64,000 nt of DNA. Origin: Glutamicibacter halophytocola. GTDB lineage: Bacteria > Actinomycetota > Actinomycetes > Actinomycetales > Micrococcaceae. This document shows positions 9,406-18,355 of the stretch, piece by piece. Where the stretch lies: contig NZ_CP012750.1 of the NCBI RefSeq assembly GCF_001302565.1, positions 682,001 through 746,000 of the forward strand. Reading direction: 5' to 3'. Positions within the stretch are counted from its first letter, which is position 1; each line of letters begins with the position of its first letter. The notes under the pieces are model-generated. The model made no database searches. It was not told where the DNA came from and saw only the letters and a list, made by a program, of their open reading frames with translations. Both the position numbers and the translations under genes were made by a program.

Positions 9406-10527
9406 CTAGAGCTGTTCGATGACAAAGTCGATGCACTTGAGCAGCGCAGCAACATCGCTTGGCTCGATGGCCACAAAGGTGGCAATGCGCAGCTGGTTGC
9501 GTCCCAGCTTGCGGTACGGTTCTACGTCCACCACGCCATTGGCGCGCAGGGCCTTGGCAATCGCCGAAGCATCGACCGAGTCATTGAAATCCACCGTGGA
9601 AATGACGTTGGAGCGGTGAGCCGGGTTGGCTACATAGGGCGAGGCGATCGAGGAGGCTTCTGCCCAGGCCTGAATCAGGCCTGCGGACTGTGCGGTGCGA
9701 TCCGCAGCCCACTTCAGGCCGCCGTTGGAATTGATCCACTTGATCTGGGCGTCCAGGCCAACCAGAGTCGTCAACGACGGAGTGTTGTACGTCTGGTTTT
9801 TCAGCGAGTTATCCAGAGCCGTCTTCAAGTTCAAGAAGTCTGGGATCCAGCGGTCGGTAGCGGCAATTTCCTCAATGCGCGCGATGGCTGCCGGGGAAAC
9901 GAAAGCCAGCCACAGGCCTCCGTCCGATGCGAAGTTCTTCTGCGGAGCGAAGTAGTAAACGTCGGTCTCGGCTAGATCCACGTCGAGGCCGCCTGCTGCG
10001 CTGGTGGCGTCAATGACGATCAGGGCATCTTCGCTGGCTCCGGCAACACGCGTGATCGGTGCCGCGGCACCGGTCGAGGTCTCGTTGTGCGGCCAGGCGT
10101 ACACATCGACGCCGGCTTCAGCGACCGGTTCCGGAACGGTGCCGGGCTCGCCAACGATAATCGTGGAAGATTCCAAGAATGGAGCCTTGTCGGTGGCCTT
10201 GGCGAACTTCGAGCCAAATTCACCGAATGACAGGTGCTGCGCCTTGGAGCGGACCAGGCTGAATGCTGCTGCATCCCAGAATGCGGTGGAGCCGCCAACG
10301 CCCAACAGGACTTCGTAGCCCTCAGGCGCGTTGAACATTTCCTTGAGGCCGTCCTGAACCGAAGCTACGAGGTTTTTGACCGGTGCCTGGCGGTGGGAGG
10401 TGCCCAGCAACTTGGATCCGGCGTCGGCGATGGCCTGAACCTGTTCTGCGCGTACCTTGGAAGGTCCCGCACCGAATCGACCGTCGGCGGGCAGAAGGTT
10501 TTGTGGAATTTTGATGTCCGTGCTCAT
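9406..10527 (-). CDS. serC: Phosphoserine aminotransferase
   Basis: 373 residues, matching the actinobacterial SerC form. It transfers an amino group from glutamate to 3-phosphohydroxypyruvate in serine synthesis, and also serves pyridoxal phosphate synthesis in some bacteria. The PLP lysine is in YYFAPQKNFAS, preceded by the cofactor aspartate region VIDATSAAGG. The start at 10527 (MSTDIKIPQ) follows an AAGAGGAG ribosome-binding sequence at ideal spacing; an earlier in-frame ATG at 10581 lacks one. It is divergent from dtxR. Confidence 0.95.
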   Translation of the reverse strand: MSTDIKIPQNLLPADGRFGAGPSKVRAEQVQAIADAGSKLLGTSHRQAPVKNLVASVQDGLKEMFNAPEGYEVLLGVGGSTAFWDAAAFSLVRSKAQHLSFGEFGSKFAKATDKAPFLESSTIIVGEPGTVPEPVAEAGVDVYAWPHNETSTGAAAPITRVAGASEDALIVIDATSAAGGLDVDLAETDVYYFAPQKNFASDGGLWLAFVSPAAIARIEEIAATDRWIPDFLNLKTALDNSLKNQTYNTPSLTTLVGLDAQIKWINSNGGLKWAADRTAQSAGLIQAWAEASSIASPYVANPAHRSNVISTVDFNDSVDASAIAKALRANGVVDVEPYRKLGRNQLRIATFVAIEPSDVAALLKCIDFVIEQL

Positions 10528-10788
10528 CGCGCTCCTCTTGTAGCGATAGATTGAAGTGCCTAACAGGCCACCGATGCCCATGGTTCGGAATATTCAAGGG
10601 TGGCCGTGGCGTTTCAATAAACATCTTTGCAAATAGCAAGGGCACGTGAGAAAAACGCGACCGTCGGTTACGAAATCTGCTGGGCGGGTTACATCCGCTT
10701 TCTGTCCGATAAACCAAGTAGAGTGGGGTATCGACGCCACGTATTATTCGAGCGAACTTAACTGTTGTGACTTCCAGGAGCGGCTGCT

Positions 10789-11487
10789 GTGTCTGATCTT
10801 ATTGATACAACTGAGATGTATCTGCGTACCATTCTTGAACTTCAAGAAGAGGAGATCGTGGCTTTGCGCGCCAGAATTGCAGAACGTCTTGGCCACTCGG
10901 GTCCAACGGTGTCCCAGACCGTAGCCCGCATGGAACGCGATGGCTTGGTGGTCGTGTCTTCAGATCGCCATCTTGCGCTGACTGAAAAAGGTCACGAATT
11001 GGCAACGAGCGTGATGCGTAAGCATCGGTTGGCGGAGCGCTTGCTCTCGGACATGATCGGCTTGGACTGGGAGTATGTTCATGACGAGGCTTGCCGCTGG
11101 GAGCACGTCATGAGCGAGCGTGTGGAGCGCCGTCTCTACGACCTGCTGGGCAAGCCGACGGTGTCTCCTTATGGCAACCCGATCCCGGGCCTGGAGGTCC
11201 TCGGCGGACCGAGTGTGGCTGAAATCTCATATGAAGTCCAGAATCTGGATGACGCGCTGCTCGCGGGAAATATTGGCCCGGTGGCCATTGAGCGCTTGGC
11301 TGAGCCGATCCAAACAGACCCAATCCTGCTCGGACAACTGAACGAAGGCGGAATTCGGCCTGGAGCAATTGTCACTTTGGAACGAGCAGATGATTACGTA
11401 GTGGTCCGCGTGCAGGGTATCGAGGGCGCCTTGGAGCTGCCAGTCGAGGTTAGCGGACATGTATTTGTGCGGGCGCAAAAAAGATAA
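10789..11487 (+). CDS. DtxR/IdeR-family metal-dependent transcriptional regulator
   Basis: 232 residues with the three-part DtxR layout: N-terminal winged helix (SGPTVSQTVARMERDGLV), metal-binding dimerisation domain (HRLAERLLSDMIGL, WEHVMSERVERRL) and a C-terminal SH3-like FeoA domain. It starts at GTG 10789 after CCAGGAG. It most resembles the iron regulator group and is the likely repressor for the iron-box candidates near 52.85 kb. The metal (Fe or Mn) cannot be settled from sequence alone. Confidence 0.93.
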   Translation: MSDLIDTTEMYLRTILELQEEEIVALRARIAERLGHSGPTVSQTVARMERDGLVVVSSDRHLALTEKGHELATSVMRKHRLAERLLSDMIGLDWEYVHDEACRWEHVMSERVERRLYDLLGKPTVSPYGNPIPGLEVLGGPSVAEISYEVQNLDDALLAGNIGPVAIERLAEPIQTDPILLGQLNEGGIRPGAIVTLERADDYVVVRVQGIEGALELPVEVSGHVFVRAQKR

Positions 11488-11569
11488 CGAAATTGTAACT
11501 TTCCCGGATGACCGGTAACGTTAGTGACTGATGCCGTCGATCTGACCGGCATCGCCCGACTCCGTCGCG

Positions 11570-11730
11570 ACCGCCTAGTGTTGCCCTGCGCCGGAAGTCG
11601 GTTACCAGTATTTGAGGGCAACAACGGGGGACCCACTACTTCGGCGTGCAAGCGCCTTGGGGTGAAGCTCTGCTTTATGCAGGCCGGTTCATTCTCCAGA
11701 ACCGAACCCGACAGCTAACTTCGTAGGCGC
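11570..11730 (+). promoter_or_regulatory. ydaO/yuaA-type c-di-AMP riboswitch, copy 1
   Basis: The leader of the M23 peptidase gene carries the conserved blocks of the ydaO class in order: a GTTGCCCT/AGGGCAAC stem (from 11580), CGGGGGACCC (near 11625), TTGGGGTGAAG (11657-11667) and the strongly conserved ACCCGACAGCTAAC (11706-11719) followed by TCGTAGGCG, which pairs back with CGCCTA at about 11572. In Actinobacteria this class typically sits upstream of cell-wall hydrolase genes and reduces their expression when c-di-AMP is bound. Boundaries are approximate. Confidence 0.92.
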
Positions 11731-11748
11731 AACAGTGAGAGGAATGTT

Positions 11749-12795
11749 TTGGTAGAAACCAAGACTGCGGGACGACGTCGCGCTGCTGGCACCGAGGCTG
11801 ATGTGATCACCGAGATCGCTGCTTCGGCAACCCAGCGCACGAGTGGACGCCGCGCATCACGCGCCGCTGAAGCCGTCCCAACTATTAGCCCGGCTAAGCC
11901 GGTTCATGCAGATTTCGTGGGTCGACGTTTCGACTCAATTCAGCGCTACGGTGTTGCACCAACCCAAAAAGAGCTGGCGCATAAGGCCGCGGACAGCAAT
12001 GTTGTCGCTCTGCCTGGCGCTGTAGAGGTCCAGGCTTCCAGCCCGGCTCCGGTCCAGGCATCCAGCAACGTTGAATTCATCTCCAGCGTCAAGGCTAAAG
12101 TCCGCAAGACCAGCCGCCTTGGGTTTACCCACAAGGTCGCTGCGGTCGCTGCGGTTTCCGGTTTGGCCTTGGCTGCTGTTGCACCACAGCTGTCAGGCAA
12201 TACTGGTGAAGAAGACAAGGCAGTTGCCGCCGCTGAGCGCACTGCGACCTCGGCCGTTGTTGACGTGAAGGCTCCGGGCAACGCTGCGGAGCTGTCCGTG
12301 GAACGTGCCGCGTTGTCCTCGAAGCTGAGCCCAGAGGTCAAGAGCGAAGAGAAGTTCTCGGACATCATGACTGCCTCGGGTGGCGACATCACGAGCATCA
12401 AGGAAACTGCTGGTTTGCTTTCCGCACCGGTGACCACTCAGCGAATTACCTCATCCTTCGGGCATCGCAAGAACCCAACCGGGGCTGGGTACATGATCCA
12501 CAGCGGTACCGACTACGGTGTTCCCAGCGGAACCAAGGTCTACGCTGCAGCAGATGGTGTTGTTGAAGTTGCTGGTTGGGCTGGACATTCGGGCAACCGA
12601 GTCACCCTGGATCACGGAAGTGGACTAGAGACCGGCTACAGCCACAACAGCAAGGTACTGGTTAAGGTTGGCGACCACGTTAAGCGTGGTGACGTCATTG
12701 CGTTGGCCGGCACCACGGGAAACTCAACCGGGCCCCACGTGCACTTTGAAGTGATCGTCGACGGGCAGTTCAAAGACCCAGCCGGATGGTTATAA
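11749..12795 (+). CDS. M23-family peptidoglycan endopeptidase
   Basis: 348 residues: a long basic, Ala-rich N-terminus, one hydrophobic segment at about 128-148 (export signal or anchor) and a C-terminal LytM/M23 domain with zinc ligands His251 and Asp255 (HSGTD) and the HVH pair at 330-332. It cleaves peptide cross-links in peptidoglycan outside the membrane. The start is TTG 11749 after GAGAGGAAT, 18 bases beyond the c-di-AMP riboswitch, which presumably controls it. Confidence 0.92.
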   Translation: MVETKTAGRRRAAGTEADVITEIAASATQRTSGRRASRAAEAVPTISPAKPVHADFVGRRFDSIQRYGVAPTQKELAHKAADSNVVALPGAVEVQASSPAPVQASSNVEFISSVKAKVRKTSRLGFTHKVAAVAAVSGLALAAVAPQLSGNTGEEDKAVAAAERTATSAVVDVKAPGNAAELSVERAALSSKLSPEVKSEEKFSDIMTASGGDITSIKETAGLLSAPVTTQRITSSFGHRKNPTGAGYMIHSGTDYGVPSGTKVYAAADGVVEVAGWAGHSGNRVTLDHGSGLETGYSHNSKVLVKVGDHVKRGDVIALAGTTGNSTGPHVHFEVIVDGQFKDPAGWL

Positions 12796-12887
12796 CGACG
12801 TTCGTCACTATTCCGTGATCAAAACGTGACATTTCAAAAATCATCCTATAGGCTTATATCCGTGCCATGGGAAACCCTGGGCAACTT

Positions 12888-13076
12888 TGCGTGAGAACCG
12901 AGCACTGCCAACACGCAATGAGCAGTTATACACAACTCGTACGGCAGTGGCGGGGGAACCATCATCGGGTCTTTAGCTTTGGCTAATAACCCTAGGGGTG
13001 AAGTGGATAGAGAAGGAAACTTCGAATCCACCGAGGTAACTCCACTTCGAACCCGACAGCTTACCTCGTAGGTATC
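12888..13076 (+). promoter_or_regulatory. ydaO/yuaA-type c-di-AMP riboswitch, copy 2
   Basis: This has the same ordered blocks as copy 1: an ACTGCC/GGCAGT stem (12903-12908 with 12943-12948), GGCGGGGGAACC (12949-12960), CCTAGGGGTGAAG (12991-13003) and the conserved ACCCGACAGCTTACC near 13050-13064 followed by TCGTAGGT. A long extra hairpin (GTGGAT...ATCCAC) replaces the shorter one in copy 1. It precedes the NlpC/P60 gene by about 20 bases. The 5' boundary is uncertain. Confidence 0.92.
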
Positions 13077-13093
13077 AAGGAGAGGCAATAATA

Positions 13094-13924
13094 GTGACCA
13101 AGAGTCATACTCATGGGCGTCGCCGTGCTGACGTACCACGCACTAACTCGCTAGAGGCGATTTCGCAGGCTGTATCTTCGAACGCTGGTTCAGTGGGCCG
13201 TCAGGCAGCAGTAGTTGCTGCAGCATCGGGTTTGATCGTTGCCCTGGGTGTTCCAGGTCAGGCTTCTGCCCCACGCGATGTTTCGGCATCGCCAGTTGAC
13301 ACCATCAACCCCGAGCGCGTTGCAGTCAAGTCGGTTAGCGTTGCTGCCGGCAAGGACGCTTCGGTCGACATTGAGCGCGCAAGCTTCACCGCTAAGGAGA
13401 AGCCAAAGCCAGTCGTCATCGCCGTGGCCAATGACGTTGAGCCAACCACCAGCAGCGACTCCGCTACTGCGGACCCGATGGCTCCTATGACCCGCGATAG
13501 CCGCGCCGGCCGTACCCAGCCAAGCGAAGCAGCTCAGCCAAAGGCCGAGGTGAAAACCGAAACTCCGGTACAGACCTCGAACCTTTCCGGCATCGCAGCA
13601 ACTGCTGCCAAGTATGTCGGCGTTCCATACGTTTGGGGCGGCAACACTCCTGGCGGCTGGGACTGCTCCGGCTTCGTCAAGTATGTATACGCGCAGCACG
13701 GCATCAACATTGCCCGCGGAACTTCGGCCATCCTTGGATCCGGCCAGTTCAAGCGCACCAGCAACCCTAAGCCAGGCGACCTGGTCTTCCAGAACGGTGG
13801 CGGCCACGTCGGCATCTACCTGGGCGGCGGCCAGATGATCGGCGCGCAGAACCCAACCGTGGACACCATTGTCGGTTCGGTAACCCGCAACCCGCTGTAC
13901 GGCTACTACACCTTGGCTGGCTAA
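13094..13924 (+). CDS. NlpC/P60 (C40) peptidoglycan endopeptidase
   Basis: 276 residues: N-terminal hydrophobic export segment at about 34-58, a Ser/Pro/Lys-rich linker and a C-terminal NlpC/P60 domain with the nucleophile Cys191 (WDCSGF) and His238 (GGHVGIY). It cleaves peptidoglycan stem peptides in the wall, as RipA and Rpf-associated hydrolases do. The start is GTG 13094 after AAGGAGAGG. It is under its own c-di-AMP riboswitch and lies directly after the M23 gene, giving two hydrolases with parallel control. Confidence 0.93.
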   Translation: MTKSHTHGRRRADVPRTNSLEAISQAVSSNAGSVGRQAAVVAAASGLIVALGVPGQASAPRDVSASPVDTINPERVAVKSVSVAAGKDASVDIERASFTAKEKPKPVVIAVANDVEPTTSSDSATADPMAPMTRDSRAGRTQPSEAAQPKAEVKTETPVQTSNLSGIAATAAKYVGVPYVWGGNTPGGWDCSGFVKYVYAQHGINIARGTSAILGSGQFKRTSNPKPGDLVFQNGGGHVGIYLGGGQMIGAQNPTVDTIVGSVTRNPLYGYYTLAG

Positions 13925-13938
13925 TTTTCACAGCTTTT

Positions 13939-13977
13939 CATAGGCCATCGAACGAATCAATCGTTCGGTGGCCTATG
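13939..13977 (+). terminator. Hairpin terminator after NlpC/P60 gene
   Basis: Arms 13939-13955 and 13961-13977 form a 17-bp stem with one G-T pair and a 5-base loop, 14 bases beyond the stop codon. Confidence 0.8.
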
Positions 13978-14163
13978 TTCGTTTAAACGTCAAAACAGGT
14001 GAACTGCACAAGGCAGGGAAGTGAAAAACGCTTGATTTCTTTCTCGGATGCGCACTAACTAGCAAAGTAATCGAATAGGCTAGCGAGTAGAGACACTCCG
14101 ATTAGAACGCGAGCTCCATCAATGCCAGATGGTAGCTATCGGTTCAAGAAGGAAGTACCAAGC

Positions 14164-14658
14164 ATGCGAACACTGGTTTTAAACGCAGGATACGAGCCCT
14201 TAGCCGTCGTGACTTTCCGACGAGCACTTTTGATGGTCATGGCCGACAAGGCGACCATCGTTCTCCAGGATGAAGGCTCGCCTGTTCGCAGCTCACACGG
14301 ACAGTTACCCAGACCAACCGTCATTGTCTTAAAACGCTATGTGCGACGCCCCTACCGCGACATGCTTCATGTCACGCGTAGGGGCGTTTTGCGTCGTGAT
14401 GCCTACACCTGTGCCTACTGCGGAAAATCCGCTAATACGATCGACCATGTCATTCCACGGAGCAGGGGAGGCAAGAACACTTGGGAGAACCTCGTCGCTG
14501 CATGCCTGCACTGCAACAGCCGCAAGGCTGACAAGATGCTCTCCCAGCTGGGCTGGCAGTTGCGCATTACACCGCATCGGCCGCGGATGGGCGGCCATCT
14601 CGTATCTGGGCTCCAGCATATCGATGCCGCGTGGGACGAATTCCTGCAAGCAAGCTAG
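14164..14658 (+). CDS. HNH endonuclease family protein
   Basis: 164 residues. The second half is an HNH fold with two zinc-knuckle CxxC motifs (CAYCGK and CLHCNS) flanking the catalytic-type IDHVIPRSRGG and WENL segments. The N-terminus (LNAGYEPLAVVTFRRAL) is typical of a conserved chromosomal actinobacterial HNH family with no known target. The start at ATG 14164 fits that family; an upstream in-frame ATG at 14122 is less likely. Nothing suggests it is mobile. Confidence 0.85.
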   Translation: MRTLVLNAGYEPLAVVTFRRALLMVMADKATIVLQDEGSPVRSSHGQLPRPTVIVLKRYVRRPYRDMLHVTRRGVLRRDAYTCAYCGKSANTIDHVIPRSRGGKNTWENLVAACLHCNSRKADKMLSQLGWQLRITPHRPRMGGHLVSGLQHIDAAWDEFLQAS

Positions 14659-14700
14659 AGCCGTCGGGCCACATGCTGTAGGGACAGAACGCGCCGTTGA

Positions 14701-15144
14701 TCAGCTGCTGGCTTTCTTGATGAGCTGGGGGAGTACGTGCTCACGCAGCAGAGGTGCCAAATCATCTCGCTTCATGGCATCTTCGGGCATGATCCACAAC
14801 AGTTCTTCGAGCTCCGCTAGCGGCGACAGCGTGCCGTCGTAGTGCGCAGTAAATAACGATGCGTGAATAGAGGTCTGATCCTCATTGGCCGCCGGGCCAA
14901 CCCAGACGCCGTTGAAGTCCAGATCCTCGGCTGCAAATTGGATGCCCAGCTCTTCATGAATTTCTCGAATGACAGTTTGTAACGGCGATTCTCCAAACTC
15001 CGGTTTTCCGCCAGGCTGCATGAATTTCGAGGTGCCACGTTTCCGCACCAAGAGGATTTGTCCTTGGTTGTTGATTAAACATACCGCTGATATCGTCAAA
15101 TTTTTCTTCACCAAAACACAATATCGTGTGTATCCAAACGACAT
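14701..15144 (-). CDS. NUDIX hydrolase
   Basis: About 147 residues with an intact Nudix box (GX5EX7REUXEEXGU) in the segment beginning GGKPEFGESP and ending HEELGI. Nudix proteins hydrolyse nucleoside diphosphates linked to other groups; the substrate cannot be predicted here. The start is uncertain: ATG 15144, an upstream TTG at 15174 and a downstream GTG at 15111 are all in frame and none has a clear ribosome-binding sequence. It is divergent from the ROK regulator. Confidence 0.85.
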   Translation of the reverse strand: MSFGYTRYCVLVKKNLTISAVCLINNQGQILLVRKRGTSKFMQPGGKPEFGESPLQTVIREIHEELGIQFAAEDLDFNGVWVGPAANEDQTSIHASLFTAHYDGTLSPLAELEELLWIMPEDAMKRDDLAPLLREHVLPQLIKKASS

Positions 15145-15298
15145 TGGTGGTAACGTGCTTAAATGGATCTCCAACGTTTTTAGTTGTAGTTTATGGGCGG
15201 TCGCCTTACTCGCAGTAATTAGACCACAGGCTCATAGCTACCAAGAATATTGGAACAGGAAGATCGATCCATCTAATTTACAGAACAATGGAGCAATA

Positions 15299-16528
15299 AT
15301 GCGACGGGGTACAAATCTAGGCCGTTTGGGAGACTTCAACCAAGCGGTCATTCTTGAATCGATTCGACGCGCGCCTGAGGGAATCAGCCGTGTCGAGCTG
15401 GCAGGATCTACCGGTCTGTCTCCACAGACTATTTCGAACGTTGTGCGACGTCTGCTGGATGACGGAATCGTTCGAGAAGACCGCACGATTGTATCCGGCC
15501 CAGGTAAGCCTCGCACCGTTCTGGAGCTTGAAGGCAACCGGTTGGTCTCCATTGGCATCCACCTTGACCCCAGTGTTCTGAGCTTCGTAGCAATGAACCT
15601 CCGCGGCGAGGTCTTGCGCGAACGCCGCATCGAAGTTCCCAACTTGGAAGTTGCAGCGGAAACGATCCAGCTGATGGCCACCACGGTCAAGGAACTGATC
15701 GCTGAAATCCGCATTCCAAAGAAGCACATTGTTGGCGTCGGCATCGCCGTGCCAGGTCCAGTCAACGTCGAAGACGGCGTGGTTCTCAACCCGCCTCTGC
15801 TGGACGGTTGGGCCGACGTTGAACTGGTCAACCCGCTGCGCAAGCTTCTGCGTTTGCAGGTCATCATCGAAAAGGACACCATTGCATCGGCCGTGGGCGA
15901 GCTGTGGCAGTCCAAGGAAGAGAAGAACAACGACTTCGTCTTCATCTACTGCGGCCATGGCTTTGGCGCTGGCCTTGTCTTGAACAACGACGTGCACCAC
16001 GGAGCCAGCAACAACGCCGGTGAAATCGGGCACTACTCCACCGGCCACAAATCGTTCACGTGTGAAGAATGCGGTGCTGATGACTGCTTGGCAGCAGGCA
16101 CTTCGTACGAATACATTTCCAACCAGGCCAAGGAACGCGGTCTGGAACTGCCAACATACGAAATCGTTGGCCCGGAACAGCGCGCTGAAGGCATGAACCG
16201 CCTGTACGAATTGGCCCATGAAGGCAACAAGGTCGCCAAGGAACTGGTTTCTGAAACCATGACCATGGTTGCCGAAGTTGCAGGACAGCTTGCCAATTCG
16301 CTCGATGTCCGCGAAGTCGTTTTCGGTGGCCCGCAGTGGGACAAGGTACGCGAACTAGTCGAGGACGAGGTCCGGGAGGCTATCGAGCGTCGCTTTGCGC
16401 TACGAGGAGTTCACGAGATTGAGACTCGCACCTCCGAACTTCGTTCGAATGTTGGTGCCGTCGGTGGCGCTTGCGTAGTTATGGATGCTTCGTTGTCGCC
16501 AAAGGCAACTGCATTGCTACTTCGCTAA
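15299..16528 (+). CDS. ROK-family transcriptional regulator
   Basis: 409 residues: an N-terminal winged helix (VELAGSTGLSPQTISNVVRR) followed by a ROK sugar-kinase-like domain with a glycine-rich GHGFGAGLV segment and a cysteine/histidine zinc site ending CEECGADDCLAAG. ROK repressors sense sugars or sugar phosphates and commonly control carbohydrate genes. The start at ATG 15299 follows GGAG at 6-base spacing; the frame is open further upstream without family similarity. No sugar genes adjoin it, so its target is not evident. Confidence 0.9.
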   Translation: MRRGTNLGRLGDFNQAVILESIRRAPEGISRVELAGSTGLSPQTISNVVRRLLDDGIVREDRTIVSGPGKPRTVLELEGNRLVSIGIHLDPSVLSFVAMNLRGEVLRERRIEVPNLEVAAETIQLMATTVKELIAEIRIPKKHIVGVGIAVPGPVNVEDGVVLNPPLLDGWADVELVNPLRKLLRLQVIIEKDTIASAVGELWQSKEEKNNDFVFIYCGHGFGAGLVLNNDVHHGASNNAGEIGHYSTGHKSFTCEECGADDCLAAGTSYEYISNQAKERGLELPTYEIVGPEQRAEGMNRLYELAHEGNKVAKELVSETMTMVAEVAGQLANSLDVREVVFGGPQWDKVRELVEDEVREAIERRFALRGVHEIETRTSELRSNVGAVGGACVVMDASLSPKATALLLR

Positions 16529-16548
16529 ACCGCTTAGCTATAACCAAG

Positions 16549-16579
16549 TAAGGGTACGTTCTTATCGGACGTGCCCTTA
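16549..16579 (+). terminator. Hairpin terminator after ROK gene
   Basis: Arms 16549-16559 and 16569-16579 form an 11-bp stem with one G-T pair, followed by a short T-rich stretch. Confidence 0.7.
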
Positions 16580-16624
16580 TTTGCTGTCACGAGCGAGTAG
16601 CGAAAAAGTATGGAGATACCAAAA

Positions 16625-16661
16625 GAGCTTTGCTGCCAGAATAAATCTGGTAGCAAAGCTC
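16625..16661 (-). terminator. Former tRNA-Arg terminator, displaced by the island
   Basis: Arms 16625-16640 and 16646-16661 form a 16-bp stem with one G-T pair and a 5-base loop. On the minus strand it is followed by TTTT, so it points the same way as the tRNA. It lies just past the left att copy and is best explained as the original terminator of the tRNA-Arg transcript before integration. Confidence 0.8.
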
Positions 16662-16665
16662 CATT

Positions 16666-16709
16666 TGTGCCCCTGGCCGGAATCGAACCGACGGCCTACC
16701 CTTTAGGAG
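16666..16709 (-). repeat. att direct repeat, left copy (tRNA-Arg 3' fragment)
   Basis: 44 bases identical to 23819-23862: tRNA-Arg sequence from the first base of the anticodon loop to the discriminator base plus two further bases. After one mismatch (16710) five more bases also match. This copy lacks the 5' half of the tRNA and cannot encode one. Confidence 0.95.
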
Positions 16710-16754
16710 GGGGTCTGTAGATCCTTTATAAACATTGGCTAAGGGCTAGATGGA

Positions 16755-16771
16755 TTACGAAAAAGTTACGA
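16755..16771. repeat. 17-bp arm-type repeat, left end of element
   Basis: The sequence TTACGAAAAAGTTACGA occurs exactly here and at 23673-23689 near the other end, with a shorter related copy (AAGTTACGAAAG) at about 17979-17990 just upstream of the integrase start. The location suggests accessory binding sites of the integrase or excisionase. Confidence 0.7.
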
Positions 16772-16777
16772 AGATCT

Positions 16778-17962
16778 CTAGGCCTTACGCGCCAATGCCT
16801 CGAAAACTTTGTTGATTCGCGCGGCGCTATCGTGCTTATCAGCGTCAAAGAGTCCGGCGTAAGTATTCAAGGTAACCGTAGCGTCTTGGTGCCCGGCAAT
16901 TTCCTGCACTACTTTCACGTTAGACCCAGCACTAATGTGAAGCGATACAGCCGTGTGTCGTAAGTCGTGGAACGTGAGATTAGGAAACGGATCATCTACA
17001 GGTGCTGCGGCTATCGCCGCGCCTTTGGCCTTAGCAAACCTGCTGCCCGCTTTCGTGAAAGATCCATGACGGATGAAGCCACCATTAGGAGCATCCCACA
17101 CACGGGCCTCTGCGGGCCTATCGGCAATACGCAGGGCCAGCATATCGGCCAAAGCCTTAGGGAGCGGTACGGAGCGCTCTACGCCCGTCTTAGTGGTGCC
17201 TAGGGTAACCGTGCCCCTAACGTCGGAATACGCCCGGCAGACGCGTAGCTGTGGCTGCCTGCCTAGCTGGACATCCTGAACTTGCAGAGCAGTGACCTCA
17301 CCAAAGCGCAGGCCGCAAAGGCCTGCTGTGAGGATCATATCGGTGTAGCCGTCGCAGTTGTCGGCGAGCGCTCGGAGCTGGGCCATGGTCAGATAGACAT
17401 GCTCTTTCGCCGTCTTAGGGCGGGGGATGTAATCAGCGCGGCCCACGGCATCCTTGGCCGGGTTATATTGAATGTACTGCTTGCGGACAGCGTGATCCAT
17501 GAGTGTTCGAAATTTCTTGGCGACCTCTTGGCGCAGCGAGGGGGAGGCGGGGCCTCCGGTCACGCCCTGTAGCGTGCTAATCCAATCCTCCACATCGTTG
17601 TAATGAATGTTGCCCAATGGGGCGGTGCCCCATTTGGGCGCAATGTAGTTCTTATAGATGGCGTCGTAGCTGCTCATGGTCTTAGGGCTGGAGGGGCTAC
17701 CGCCCCTAGCTCCACCCGCTAGCAGACGCTCGCGAAACTCTGGCCACAGCATTGAAACAGTGGTGCGCTGGCCCTCTTTGAAATCAACAGTTACCCCGGC
17801 GCGCTTCTCCGCGAGACGCTTACTGTGCCAAGTCTCCGCCGCCTCTTTGGTGTCGAAGCGTTCCGTTATCCGCTTGCCCGCTTTGGTTGTGTAGTCGGCA
17901 CTCCAGCGTTTGCCGCGCTGCTCGGCTTTGGGGACTCCCTTGAATCTGTCTTTGACTGCCAT
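16778..17962 (-). CDS. int: Tyrosine-type site-specific integrase
   Basis: 394 residues: N-terminal arm-binding region, core-binding SAM-like domain at about 65-165 and a catalytic domain with the full residue set Arg219, His332, Arg335, His358 and Tyr368. It integrates and excises the element at the tRNA-Arg anticodon loop. The start at ATG 17962 (MAVKDRFKG) is preferred; an in-frame upstream ATG at 18127 would add 55 residues without family resemblance. The gene's stop is about 70 bases from the left att copy, on the strand opposite to the rest of the element. Confidence 0.95.
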   Translation of the reverse strand: MAVKDRFKGVPKAEQRGKRWSADYTTKAGKRITERFDTKEAAETWHSKRLAEKRAGVTVDFKEGQRTTVSMLWPEFRERLLAGGARGGSPSSPKTMSSYDAIYKNYIAPKWGTAPLGNIHYNDVEDWISTLQGVTGGPASPSLRQEVAKKFRTLMDHAVRKQYIQYNPAKDAVGRADYIPRPKTAKEHVYLTMAQLRALADNCDGYTDMILTAGLCGLRFGEVTALQVQDVQLGRQPQLRVCRAYSDVRGTVTLGTTKTGVERSVPLPKALADMLALRIADRPAEARVWDAPNGGFIRHGSFTKAGSRFAKAKGAAIAAAPVDDPFPNLTFHDLRHTAVSLHISAGSNVKVVQEIAGHQDATVTLNTYAGLFDADKHDSAARINKVFEALARKA

Positions 17963-18177
17963 ATTTGAAGTATCCCATAAGTTACGAAAGAGGGTAGGTA
18001 CTCGCGCCGGGGGCGCGAGTCCATGAGATAGGTGAGCTAATTGAATTGGATGATTATTAGCCAGTGGGCTTGGGGGTTCACTTATGCTTGGGTGCTGTTG
18101 GTCACAAGGCCATGCAATTTCTAACAATGCGACAGTCTTGTAGAAGTGAGGCAGGGTTTACCGCTGCCTACTACGGT

Positions 18178-18206
18178 TTGACAAAGGTTTCTGCGTCAAC
18201 TAACAA
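18178..18206 (+). promoter_or_regulatory. Putative promoter of the xis operon
   Basis: TTGACA at 18178-18183, a 17-base spacer, then TAACAA at 18201-18206. It lies in the divergent region between int and the excisionase-like gene, about 150 bases upstream of the latter. A small GGCAG...CTGCC dyad just upstream may be an operator. Confidence 0.5.
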
Positions 18207-18355
18207 TTGTCCTTGTGTTACCTGAACGGTAGCACCTGCATCAAGAAGCGGCGAGAGATAGCACTCTGTGACCCGCTGGCAATCCGAGGCCCAATGGCCC
18301 ACGGTGCCCCTCTGCTATTGGATGCGCCCCCGTTTTTGTAGGAGGAAAAACCACT

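Noticed and set aside
16666-16760. Second tRNA-Arg gene at the left end of the element
   Set aside because: The sequence matches only from the anticodon loop onward; the D-arm and 5' acceptor strand are absent, so it is an att remnant.
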